Shown: positions 45,590 through 53,813 of the stretch, piece after piece | How positions within the stretch are numbered: position 1 is the stretch's first letter | Layout: each line of letters begins with the position of its first letter | Source of the DNA: Gemmatimonadota bacterium | Lineage (GTDB): Bacteria > Gemmatimonadota > Gemmatimonadetes > Longimicrobiales > Gaopeijiaceae | Assembly: GCA_041390125.1 (NCBI GenBank) | Contig: JAWKQN010000004.1 | Span: 1 to 64,000 of the forward strand | DNA: 64,000 bases | Reading direction: 5' to 3' | The notes under the pieces: generated by a model | What the model saw: only the letters and a program-made list of their open reading frames with translations | Database searches by the model: none | Told to the model about the DNA's origin: nothing | Program-made: the position numbers and the translations under genes

Positions 45590-48500
45590 TCCGGCTGAGC
45601 ATCCGTCGTCCGGTCGCCGTCGCGATGGCCTACGCGTCCGTGGCCCTGCTCGGCGTCGCCGCCTGGCGCAATATCCCCATCGAGCTGCTGCCCGACACGC
45701 GCCTGCCCCGTCTATCGGTCACGGGGGAGTGGCGGGGGGCGTCGCCCGAGACGGTGGAAGCGTTCCTCACCTCGCCCATGGAGGCCGCCGTCCAGCAGAT
45801 CCAGGGCGTGGAGAAGGTGACGTCGGTCTCGTCCGAGGGGCAGACGGAGCTGGACATCGAGTTCAATCGCGACGTGGACATGGACTTCACGCGGATGGAG
45901 CTGGCCGAGCGCATGGCCACGCTGCGTGAGGAGCTGCCGCCCGGCGTGGGCAACGTGACCGTGCAGCCCTACGTCCCGGAGCAGTTCTCGAACCAGGACA
46001 GCCGCTTCCTGGCCTACACCTTCTCCGGTCCCCATACCCTGGGCGCGCTGCGGCGCTACCTGGAAGAGGACGTCGCCCCGCTGATCAGCCAGGTGGAGGG
46101 CGTCGGGTTCGTCCGGGTCGAAGGCGGCCAGGAGCGCGTGCTGGAGCTGGAGCTCGACCCGCAGCGCATGCATGCCCTGGACCTGGCGCCCGACGAGGTC
46201 CGCCGCCGCATCGGGGACCTGGACCTGGTGCGGGAGGCCGGGACCCACCGGGACGGGGAGCGGCAGTGGACGGTCACCATCCGCAACCGACCGGGCTCGG
46301 TGGACGACTTCCGCTCCGCCGTCCTGCTCGCCGACGGCGGGCGCCTGGTGCGGGTCGAGGACGTGGCCCGGGTCCGGGACACCTACGAGGAGCCGCTGTT
46401 CCACTTCCGCATCGATGCCCAGCCGGCGGTGCGCTTCGAGGTCGTCAAGGAGATCGGGGCGAACTCGGTGCGCGTGGCCGACCGCGTCAAGGACGTGGTG
46501 GCGCGCGTGGAGAACGCGGGCCCGGTGGGGACGAGCTACGACCTGGAGTACGACGAGAGCGAGGACATCCGGCGCCAGCTCACCGATCTGCGGACGCGCG
46601 CCTTGCTGTCGGCGCTCGTGATCCTGGTCGTGCTGCTGGTCTTCCTGCGCTCGGTCCGGTCCACGGTCGTGATCTTCGCCACGATCGCGTTCTCGGTGCT
46701 GATCGCGTTGAATCTCGTGTACTTCGGCGGGTACGCCCTCAACCTGCTGACCCTGATGGGACTGGCGATGGGTTTCGGCCTGATCGTCGACAACTCCATC
46801 GTGGTGCTCGAGAACGTCTATCGGGCGTGGCAGTCCGGGCGGACGCCGGCCGAGGCGGCGGAGCAGGGGACCCGGGACGTCATCCTGCCCATCCTGGCCT
46901 CCACGGCGACCACGCTGATCGTCTTCCTGCCCTTCGTCTACCTGCAGGGCGAGCTGCGCGTGTTCTACGTGCCTTTGGCCATCGTCGTCGCGCTGACGCT
47001 CGTGGGCTCGCTCCTGGTCTCGTTCACGTTCATCCCCGCGCTGTCGGCGCGGGTGTTGCCGGAGCGGCGGACGGACGGGGATGGGCGCTGGGGCGGGGAG
47101 CGTGGGCCTCGACCCCTGTACGTGCGCTTCTACGCGACCCTGCTCGCCTTCATCACGGCTCATCCCGTGTGGATGATCGTGCTCACGGCGGGCGTCTTCG
47201 CGGGCTCGGCCTGGCTCTTCGACGAACACGTGGACCGCGGGGTCGTGTGGAGCCGGGCCGGCTGGGGGAACGACACGTACCTGCAGATCATCTACGAGCT
47301 GCCCCGGGGCTCGGATCTCGCGCGCATGGACGAGCTCGTCCAGTACTTCGAGGAGCGCATCAAGCGCATGCCCGAGGTGGAGGAGTTCAGCACCCAGGTG
47401 ACCCCGCGTTTCGCGCGCACATCCGTCTACTTCCCGGACGAGCTGGAGCAGACGGCGGTGCCCGTCGTCATCAAGGAGCAGCTCACGAGCTTCGGTCTGG
47501 GCTTCTCGGGGGCCGAGGTGCGCGTCTACGGGTTCGGGCCCTCCTTCTACGGAGGGGGAGGCAGCCCGCCGAACTACGCCATCCAGGTGCTCGGCTACAA
47601 CTACGAGCAGGTGCGCGACATCGCCGAGGACCTGGGGCGCCGCTTGCGGCGGCAGCCGCGGGTGCAGGAGGTCGACACCAACTCCACCGGGTCCTTCTTC
47701 AACCGGGACCGGGCCTTCGAGTATGTGGTGGACGTGGACCGCGACGCCCTGGCGCGCTACGGATTGACGGTCCAGGACTTCGTGGGCCGGCTGCGCACGG
47801 CCATCGCCTCGACGCCCAGCCGGGACTACGTGAAGGTGGGCGGCGAGGAGCTGCGCTACGACATCCGCATCGAGGGCAACCGCGAGCTGGACGTGCGCGC
47901 GCTGCACGAAGTGCTGGTGGAAGCGCCCGACGGGACGGGCGTGCGCGTGGGCGACGTGGTGACCATCGCGCCCCGGGAGGTGCTCTCGGAGATCCGCCGC
48001 GAGGACCAGCAGTACCAGCGCACCGTGGCCTACGAGTTCCGCGGCCCGACCAAGCTGGGGGACCTGGTGCACGAGCAGGTGATCGCCGCGACCGAGACGC
48101 CGCCCGGCTACACGGTCAAGAAGCTGGACCGCTACCGCTGGGCGGAGGAGGAGCGCGACCAGATCTACCTGGTCCTGCTCGTATCGGTGGGCTTGATCTA
48201 CATGGTGACGGCCGCCCTCTTCGAGTCGCTGCGTCAGCCCCTGTGCGTGCTGCTGACCGTGCCCATGGCCCTGATCGGGGTGTTCCTGATCTTCTTCTAC
48301 TACGACATCACGTTCACGCGCGAAGCCTACATCGGCGTGATCATGATGGGCGGGATCGTCGTCAACAACGCCATCCTGCTCGTGGACAAGATGAACCGCT
48401 TGCGTCGCGATGAGGGCGTCCCGCTCGCCGAGGCCGTCGTGGAAGGCACGCTGCAGCGCGTGCGCCCCATCTTCATGACCACCGCCACGACCGTGCTCGG

Positions 48501-48708
48501 GCTCCTGCCGCTGGTCCTGAGGTCGGAGTCGGTCGACTCCAACATCTGGAACGCGCTGGCCTACGCCCTGATCGGGGGGCTGCTGTCGTCGACGCTCTTC
48601 GTGCTGACCACCACCCCCGCCCTCTACCTCCTGTTCGAGCGTCCCCGCCGCCTCCCGGCCTCCGTCCCCGTGCCCCCCATCCCGGCCACTTTACAGCCCG
48701 CCGAGTGA
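45586..48708 (+). CDS. RND multidrug efflux permease, second of pair
   Basis: 1040 aa, standard length for an RND pump and without the extra insert of its partner. It opens IRRPVAVAMAYASVALLGVAAW, has the porter stretch ASPETVEAFLTSPMEAAVQQ, TM4 motif GLIVDNSIVVLENVY, and TM10 GGIVVNNAILLVDKMNRLRRD. With the preceding permease overlapping by four bases and one adaptor and one channel in the operon, the two probably form a mixed trimer, as MdtB and MdtC do in E. coli. Substrate range is unknown. Confidence 0.93.
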   Translation: MIRLSIRRPVAVAMAYASVALLGVAAWRNIPIELLPDTRLPRLSVTGEWRGASPETVEAFLTSPMEAAVQQIQGVEKVTSVSSEGQTELDIEFNRDVDMDFTRMELAERMATLREELPPGVGNVTVQPYVPEQFSNQDSRFLAYTFSGPHTLGALRRYLEEDVAPLISQVEGVGFVRVEGGQERVLELELDPQRMHALDLAPDEVRRRIGDLDLVREAGTHRDGERQWTVTIRNRPGSVDDFRSAVLLADGGRLVRVEDVARVRDTYEEPLFHFRIDAQPAVRFEVVKEIGANSVRVADRVKDVVARVENAGPVGTSYDLEYDESEDIRRQLTDLRTRALLSALVILVVLLVFLRSVRSTVVIFATIAFSVLIALNLVYFGGYALNLLTLMGLAMGFGLIVDNSIVVLENVYRAWQSGRTPAEAAEQGTRDVILPILASTATTLIVFLPFVYLQGELRVFYVPLAIVVALTLVGSLLVSFTFIPALSARVLPERRTDGDGRWGGERGPRPLYVRFYATLLAFITAHPVWMIVLTAGVFAGSAWLFDEHVDRGVVWSRAGWGNDTYLQIIYELPRGSDLARMDELVQYFEERIKRMPEVEEFSTQVTPRFARTSVYFPDELEQTAVPVVIKEQLTSFGLGFSGAEVRVYGFGPSFYGGGGSPPNYAIQVLGYNYEQVRDIAEDLGRRLRRQPRVQEVDTNSTGSFFNRDRAFEYVVDVDRDALARYGLTVQDFVGRLRTAIASTPSRDYVKVGGEELRYDIRIEGNRELDVRALHEVLVEAPDGTGVRVGDVVTIAPREVLSEIRREDQQYQRTVAYEFRGPTKLGDLVHEQVIAATETPPGYTVKKLDRYRWAEEERDQIYLVLLVSVGLIYMVTAALFESLRQPLCVLLTVPMALIGVFLIFFYYDITFTREAYIGVIMMGGIVVNNAILLVDKMNRLRRDEGVPLAEAVVEGTLQRVRPIFMTTATTVLGLLPLVLRSESVDSNIWNALAYALIGGLLSSTLFVLTTTPALYLLFERPRRLPASVPVPPIPATLQPAE

Positions 48709-48789
48709 CCTCTATCTCTTGAAGGCCGTTGGCGCTTCGCCGCCCGGTGCTCCCCCCCCCTCTCCCGGCGCGTCCGCATCCCCCATCCC

Positions 48790-50220
48790 ATGGCCATGCG
48801 TCTTCGCTTCGCCCCATCACCGACGGGCTACCTGCACGTCGGCGGGGCCCGAACAGCCCTGTTCAACTGGCTGCTGGCCCGAGCCCAGGGCGGTGTGTTC
48901 ATCCTGCGGGTGGAGGACACGGACCGGGAGCGCTCCACGGAGGCCGCCACCCAGGCCATCCTGGACGGCATGCAATGGCTGGACCTGTCGTGGGACGAAG
49001 GGCCCTTCTTCCAGAGCCGGGGTCTGGAGCGGCACCGCCAGGAGGCGCACCGGCTGCTGGAGCGCGGCCTGGCGTATCGGGATTTCTCCACCCCCGACGA
49101 GATCGAGGCCGACCGCAAGGCGCTGAAGCTCGGCGAGCGGCGCCCCTACCGGACGCGCGCGGACGCGCTCGGTGCGGACCTGGAGCGGGAGCGCCTGGAC
49201 GCGGGCGCGCCCTTCGCCATCCGCTTCCGGGTGCCGGACGGGGAGACGGTCTGGGACGACCTGGTGCACGGCGAGATGCGCTTCGCCAACGCCGACATCG
49301 AGGATCTGGTGGTGCTGCGCGCCGACGGCACGCCCACCTACAACCTCGCCGTCGTCTCCGACGATGCCGACATGCGGATCACGCACGTCATCCGCGGCGA
49401 CGACCACCTGTCCAACACGCCCAAGCAGATCCTCCTCTACGACGCGCTCGGCTACGACCTGCCGAGGTTCGGGCACGTGCCGTTGATCCTGGGCACCGAC
49501 GGGAAGCGGCTGTCGAAGCGCCACGGCGCCACGGCCGTCGGCGACTACCGCGTCCAGGGGATCCTGCCGGAGACCATGGTCAACTTCCTGGCGTTGCTGG
49601 GATGGAATCCGGGGGACGAACAAGAGGTGATGACCCGGGACGAGCTCGTCCAACGCTTCAGCATGGAGAGGGTGCTGAAGAAGAGCGCGGTCTTCGATCC
49701 CGAGAAGCTGGCGTGGCTGAACGGCCAGCACCTGGCGCGCCGCTCCGCGGAGTCGTTGCTCGAGCTCGTCCGGGACGAGGCCGACCGGCGCGGGCAGCGC
49801 GCGTTGCTGGACGGGGAAGCGCACACCAACCTCATCGTTCTCGTGGAGATGATGAAGGTGCGCGCGCGCACGATCCCGGAGCTGTTCGAGCGCATGGAGC
49901 CCCTGTTGCTGGACGCGCCGACCTACGACCCGCAGGCCGTGCGCCAGCACTGGAAGCACGCGGCCGACGCGCGTGCCCGGTTGCTGGCCGCCGCGGAGCG
50001 CTTCCAGTCGAGCGCCTGGGATGCGGCCTCCCTGGAGGCCGCGCTGCGCGCGCTCGCCGAGGAGCGCGGCGAGGGCGCGGCCAAGCTGATCCATCCGCTG
50101 CGGGTGGCGCTGACCGGTCAGTCCGCCAGCGCCGGCATCTTCGACCTGTTGGTGTGGCTGGGACCGGAGCGCACGGCGGCGCGGATCGACCGGGCGCTCG
50201 GGCAGCTCCCGGACGCGTGA
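48790..50220 (+). CDS. gltX: Glutamyl-tRNA synthetase
   Basis: Class Ib synthetase of 476 aa that charges tRNA-Glu, and in many bacteria also tRNA-Gln. The N-terminal RFAPSPTGYLHVGGARTALFNWL contains the HIGH-like HVGG, and the KMSKS-like site is K239-R-L-S-K243. Zn-binding is absent or degenerate in the CP region, which is common. The C-terminal anticodon-binding domain is helical and complete. ATG 48790 fits the conserved first strand. There is no glutaminyl-tRNA synthetase or gatCAB in the window, so its discriminating type is unknown. Confidence 0.96.
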   Translation: MAMRLRFAPSPTGYLHVGGARTALFNWLLARAQGGVFILRVEDTDRERSTEAATQAILDGMQWLDLSWDEGPFFQSRGLERHRQEAHRLLERGLAYRDFSTPDEIEADRKALKLGERRPYRTRADALGADLERERLDAGAPFAIRFRVPDGETVWDDLVHGEMRFANADIEDLVVLRADGTPTYNLAVVSDDADMRITHVIRGDDHLSNTPKQILLYDALGYDLPRFGHVPLILGTDGKRLSKRHGATAVGDYRVQGILPETMVNFLALLGWNPGDEQEVMTRDELVQRFSMERVLKKSAVFDPEKLAWLNGQHLARRSAESLLELVRDEADRRGQRALLDGEAHTNLIVLVEMMKVRARTIPELFERMEPLLLDAPTYDPQAVRQHWKHAADARARLLAAAERFQSSAWDAASLEAALRALAEERGEGAAKLIHPLRVALTGQSASAGIFDLLVWLGPERTAARIDRALGQLPDA

Positions 50221-50244
50221 AGGATGCCCGGCCGGCTTCGCGCG

Positions 50245-50279
50245 CACGTTCCCGGATGCCTGCTTGACACGTTCCCGGA
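50245..50279 (+). repeat. Twelve-base direct repeat in the lexA-like promoter region
   Basis: CACGTTCCCGGA occurs exactly at 50245-50256 and 50268-50279, 23 bp apart, about two helical turns. The first copy lies upstream of the -35 (50264-50269); the second starts at the last two bases of the -35 and fills the spacer. Placement fits an operator for autoregulation by the downstream LexA-like protein. Confidence 0.6.
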
Positions 50280-50292
50280 CGGCCGGTAGCCT
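50264..50292 (+). promoter_or_regulatory. Promoter of the lexA-like gene
   Basis: A perfect TTGACA (50264-50269), 17-bp spacer and TAGCCT (50287-50292), with expected start near 50299 and the ATG at 50335. The best -35 in the window. Confidence 0.7.
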
Positions 50293-50334
50293 AAGCGCCC
50301 GTCCCTTCACCGCCCCGAGGGAAAGCGGAACCGA

Positions 50335-51000
50335 ATGCAGAATGCGACCCCCCTGTCGCTGACCGAGATCGAACAGAAGATCTTGGATTTCATGGTGACG
50401 TATCTGCGCGCCAACACGTACCAGCCCTCCATCCGCGAGATCGGGGAACGCTTCGGTATCCGCAGCACCAAGACCGTCTCGGAGCACCTGCAGGCGCTGG
50501 CCGACAAGGGACACCTCGAGCGCGATCCCTCCCGCTCCCGCGGCGTCCGCATCCTCGGTGTCGACCTGAACCCCGACACGGTCTCCGTTCCCTGCTATCG
50601 CCGGTTGCCCGCGCACATGGACAACGGGGGTGGCGACCTGCTGGAACAGCACCTCACGCTCGATCGACGTCTGGCGTCCAGCGAGTCATGCTTCTGTGCG
50701 CGTGTCCGCGGAGACGAGCTGGCGGCGCTCGGCGTGGAGGAAGGCGACCAGGTGCTGATCGAGCCAGGTGAGCTCCGCGCCCTGCCCGACGGGTGCACCG
50801 TGGCCTTCGAGCAGGACGGCGTGACCGCCTACGGTCGGCTCTTCCAGCGCGCGGGACATCTCGAGCTCCACTCCACCCGCGGTTCGCAGGTCACCACCGG
50901 TCCCCTGGACCCGCGCGAGGTGCGGGTGCTGGGACGGGTGGTCGCGATGCTGCGTCGCTTCGCCGACGCTCCGACCGGCGGCGCGGCCACCGCGCACTGA
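50335..51000 (+). CDS. LexA-like repressor lacking autocleavage residues
   Basis: 221 aa. The N-terminal winged helix-turn-helix is LexA-like: LTEIEQKILDFMVTYLR, YQPSIREIGERFG, TKTVSEHLQALADKGHL, RSRGVRIL. The C-terminal half has the LexA beta-fold order (GDELAALGVEEGDQVLIE, CTVAFEQDGVTAYGRLF, EVRVLGRVVAMLRRF). Yet the catalytic Ser of GDSM is Glu128 in GDEL, the Lys of the VTVKR strand is replaced within VTAYGR, no lysine occurs after K58, and the Ala-Gly cleavage site reads Ala93-His94. It should bind DNA and dimerise but not self-cleave on RecA contact. Cyanobacterial LexA has comparable losses. Confidence 0.85.
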   Translation: MQNATPLSLTEIEQKILDFMVTYLRANTYQPSIREIGERFGIRSTKTVSEHLQALADKGHLERDPSRSRGVRILGVDLNPDTVSVPCYRRLPAHMDNGGGDLLEQHLTLDRRLASSESCFCARVRGDELAALGVEEGDQVLIEPGELRALPDGCTVAFEQDGVTAYGRLFQRAGHLELHSTRGSQVTTGPLDPREVRVLGRVVAMLRRFADAPTGGAATAH

Positions 51001-51032
51001 CGCGTCGGCGCTGCCGACCTCTGGCGTCCTAG

Positions 51033-51500
51033 GTGGATGAGCGGCACACCCGCTGGATGGCCCGGGCGCTCGAGTGGGCACGGGTGGGCGCGAGCCGCGG
51101 GGAGGTTCCGGTCGGGGCCGTGCTGGTCCAGGGCGAGCGCCTGGTGGCGGAAGCCCACAACCGCACCCTGACCGACGCCGATCCGACCGCGCACGCCGAG
51201 ATCCTCGTCCTGCGCCAGGGCGCCCGCCGCCTGGGCGACTGGCGGCTCCTGGACACCACGCTCTACGTGACCCTGGAGCCGTGCGCCATGTGCGCGGGCG
51301 CCATCGTCCTGGCGCGGATCCCGCGCCTCGTCTACGGAGCCCCCGATCCGAAGGCGGGGATGGCGGGCTCGCTCGCCAACCTGGTCCAGGATCCCCGCCT
51401 CAACCATCGCGTCGAGCGCACGACCGGTGTCCTGGGCGAGGAAAGCGGCGCGCTGCTCCGCGCCTTCTTCCGTGCGCGCCGTGGGCGCGCGCGCGACTAG
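51033..51500 (+). CDS. tadA: tRNA-specific adenosine deaminase
   Basis: Deaminates A34 of tRNA-Arg(ACG) to inosine. 155 aa. Zinc ligands are H54 in the HAE motif (E56 is the proton shuttle) and C84 and C87 in EPCAMCAG. The opening HTRWMARALEWARVGASRGEVPVGAVLV and the KAGMAGSLANLVQDPRLNHRVE segment are TadA signatures. The GTG start lies 32 bp after the LexA-like stop. Ends just before a GC-rich gap that faces the antiporter gene. Confidence 0.95.
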   Translation: MDERHTRWMARALEWARVGASRGEVPVGAVLVQGERLVAEAHNRTLTDADPTAHAEILVLRQGARRLGDWRLLDTTLYVTLEPCAMCAGAIVLARIPRLVYGAPDPKAGMAGSLANLVQDPRLNHRVERTTGVLGEESGALLRAFFRARRGRARD

Positions 51501-51585
51501 CGGCCGCCCGCGCGGCCGCCCCCCAGGCGGCCGTTCCCGCCCACCCACGGCCCCGAGAGCCGGGGGCACCCCACCGGGAGGCCGC

Positions 51586-53655
51586 TCAGGCCGCCTGCGC
51601 CACCGGCCGACCGAAGATCCGCAACACCGCGAAGAGCACCCCGACCGCCGCCGGGAGGGCCACCCAGACCGGGAGGCCGTAGGCCGTGCCCAGGTCGCCC
51701 AGCACCAGGCCCACCCCCCCGACCAGGAGGGCGTAGGGCAGCTGGGTGCGGACGTGGTCGACGTGGTCGCAGGCCGAGGCCATGGAGCTCATGACCGTCG
51801 TGTCCGAGATGGGGGAGCAGTGGTCCCCCCAGATGGCGCCGGCCAGCACGGAGGAGATGGCCGACAGCAGCACGGTGTGGTGGGAGCCGCCGTCGAAGCC
51901 CACCCCGCCGCCCAGCGCCACCGTGAGCGGGATCACCAGGGGAAGCATCACGGCCATCGTGGCCCAGGACGTCCCGGTCGCGAAGGCCATGGCGCCCGAC
52001 AGCACGAAGACGAGGGCCGGGATCAGGTTGAGCGAGAGCGAGTTCTCGAGCAGCCCCGCCAGGTAGGACGCCGTGCCCAGCCCTTCGGTGACGGCGCCCA
52101 GGGACCAGGCCAGCACCAGGATGACCATCGCCAGCATCATGGAGCGCACGCCGGACACCCAGGCCTCGACGGCCTGGGACACGGTGAGGAGCCGCTGCAC
52201 GAGCGACAGGAGGATGGCCACCAGGACCCCCGCCAGCGACCCCCACAGCAGGGTGGAGAAGGGGTCGGCCGCCGAGAAGATGTCCCGGAGCCCGGCGTCG
52301 GGCCCCGCCGAGGCGCGCCCCGTCGTGTAGAGCCCGCCCAGGACCACGAGGACCACGGTCAGGACGGGGATCGCGGCGTTCCACCAGCGCAGCGGTGTCC
52401 CATCCGCGGGCTCCAGCAGTCCCTCGTGGGACTCGGCGGCCAGCATCGCGCCGGGGCGGTGGAGCCCTTCCCCGCGCGCGGCCCGCAGCTCCGCGTCGGC
52501 CATCGGGCCCAGGTCCCGGTTGAGCAGGGACGTCATCAGCACGAAGCAGAGCGCGAGGATCGGGTAGAACAGGTAGGGGATCGTGTGCAGGAAGACGCCG
52601 AGCGGGCTCGCGGCCAGCATCTCCGCCGCCATCTGCGGGTCGGTGGCGCGCTGCTGCTCGGCCGCGATGGCCAGCCCGTCCCGGATGAGGCCGATCTCGT
52701 AGCCCACCCAGGTGGAGATGGGCACGATGGCCGCGACCGGGGCGGCCGTGGAATCCACGATGTAGGCCAGCTTCTCCCGCGAGATGCGCAGGCGGTCCGT
52801 GATGGGCCGCATGGTGTTGCCCACCAGCAGCGTGTTGGCGTAGTCGTCGAAGAAGATGGCCAGCCCCGCCAGCCATGTGGCGAGCTTGCCCCGGCGCACG
52901 GACGTGGCGAGGCCCTCCAGGGCGACCACGATGCCGCGGGTGCCCCCGTTCTTCGCGATGACGCCCACCATCCCGCCCAGCATCAGCGAGAAGACCACGA
53001 TGGCCGTCTTGCCGTCGTCGACGGCCCCCAGCTGCGGCACGATGTACGTGTCGATCATGCGCCAGGTGGCGCGCAACGGATCGAAGCCGGCGAGTGCCAG
53101 GGCGCCGATCCAGATGCCGGCGAAGAGGGCGGAGACCACCTCGCGCAGGAGCAGGGCCAGCACGATGGCCACGAGCGGGGGGATCAGCGAGAACCAGCCC
53201 GGAGCCCACCGGGGCTGGAGCACCTGCTCCGTCGCGGCCACCGTCACCCGGAGCGGCAGGCTCGAGCGCGCGTCGAGCCGGATCCTCGGGGTCTCCACCG
53301 TGGCGCCGGCGTCGACCGTGCCGCGCGCCAGCACGGTGCCGGCGGCGTCGCGGACCTCCCACGGCGCCGCGGCGTCCGGGCCCGCCTGCACCCGCAGCGT
53401 GAACGGCACGCGGTGGAGGATCACGTGAGGGGGTTCGAGGACCTCCTGCGCACCCAGCGGCGTGGCGGGTCCGGCCAGGAAGGTCGGGGCCGTCCAGGCG
53501 CCCACCAGGAGCCAGGCCAGGGCCCCGCGGACCATCCGCCGGACCCGTCCGGGCGTCGGAGGCCGTCGGGTCCGCTGCGCGGGGCGGGAACGGGTTCGGG
53601 GGCCGCAACCGGCCATCGGGCGCCTCTCGGAGGGGGTGGGCACGGGGCGCGACAT
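51586..53655 (-). CDS. NhaC-family Na+/H+ antiporter with N-terminal periplasmic domain
   Basis: 689 aa. After a basic lead and a signal-like segment (MVRGALAWLLVGAWTAP, about 41-60) comes a soluble beta-rich domain of about 110 residues (EVLEPPHVILHRVPF to VLQPRW). A polytopic antiporter of about 12 helices follows, with NhaC-type stretches FFDDYANTLLVGNTM, STAAPVAAIVPISTWVG, FATGTSWATMAVMLPLVIPL and GDHCSPISDTTVMSSMA. The start 53655 has GGGAGGG five bases upstream; 53535 is an alternative. It exports Na+ (or another small substrate) in exchange for H+. Divergent from pyrB. Confidence 0.85.
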   Translation of the reverse strand: MSRPVPTPSERRPMAGCGPRTRSRPAQRTRRPPTPGRVRRMVRGALAWLLVGAWTAPTFLAGPATPLGAQEVLEPPHVILHRVPFTLRVQAGPDAAAPWEVRDAAGTVLARGTVDAGATVETPRIRLDARSSLPLRVTVAATEQVLQPRWAPGWFSLIPPLVAIVLALLLREVVSALFAGIWIGALALAGFDPLRATWRMIDTYIVPQLGAVDDGKTAIVVFSLMLGGMVGVIAKNGGTRGIVVALEGLATSVRRGKLATWLAGLAIFFDDYANTLLVGNTMRPITDRLRISREKLAYIVDSTAAPVAAIVPISTWVGYEIGLIRDGLAIAAEQQRATDPQMAAEMLAASPLGVFLHTIPYLFYPILALCFVLMTSLLNRDLGPMADAELRAARGEGLHRPGAMLAAESHEGLLEPADGTPLRWWNAAIPVLTVVLVVLGGLYTTGRASAGPDAGLRDIFSAADPFSTLLWGSLAGVLVAILLSLVQRLLTVSQAVEAWVSGVRSMMLAMVILVLAWSLGAVTEGLGTASYLAGLLENSLSLNLIPALVFVLSGAMAFATGTSWATMAVMLPLVIPLTVALGGGVGFDGGSHHTVLLSAISSVLAGAIWGDHCSPISDTTVMSSMASACDHVDHVRTQLPYALLVGGVGLVLGDLGTAYGLPVWVALPAAVGVLFAVLRIFGRPVAQAA

Positions 53656-53713
53656 GATGGCCCTCCCGCGAGCGCCCGGCCAGTCCGCTCCGATCGTTGA
53701 CGGCGCGCGGGAG

Positions 53714-53733
53714 GGCGGCCAACTTTGGCCGCC
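53714..53733. promoter_or_regulatory. Twenty-base dyad in the nhaC/pyrB divergent region
   Basis: GGCGGCCAA, centre CT, TTGGCCGCC: perfect 9-bp arms. It overlaps a possible pyrB -10 (TTGACG at 53697-53702 with AACTTT at 53721-53726, 18-bp spacer). The two-base centre makes a DNA operator more likely than an RNA hairpin. It lies between the two divergent starts and could regulate either gene. Confidence 0.5.
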
Positions 53734-53813
53734 TGCGCCCCGCCGCCCCGAGGAATGGCCATCCCGCACCCGACCTCCCACCCCTGGCCCGCGCCCCGGC
53801 GCTCCCGCCTCCG

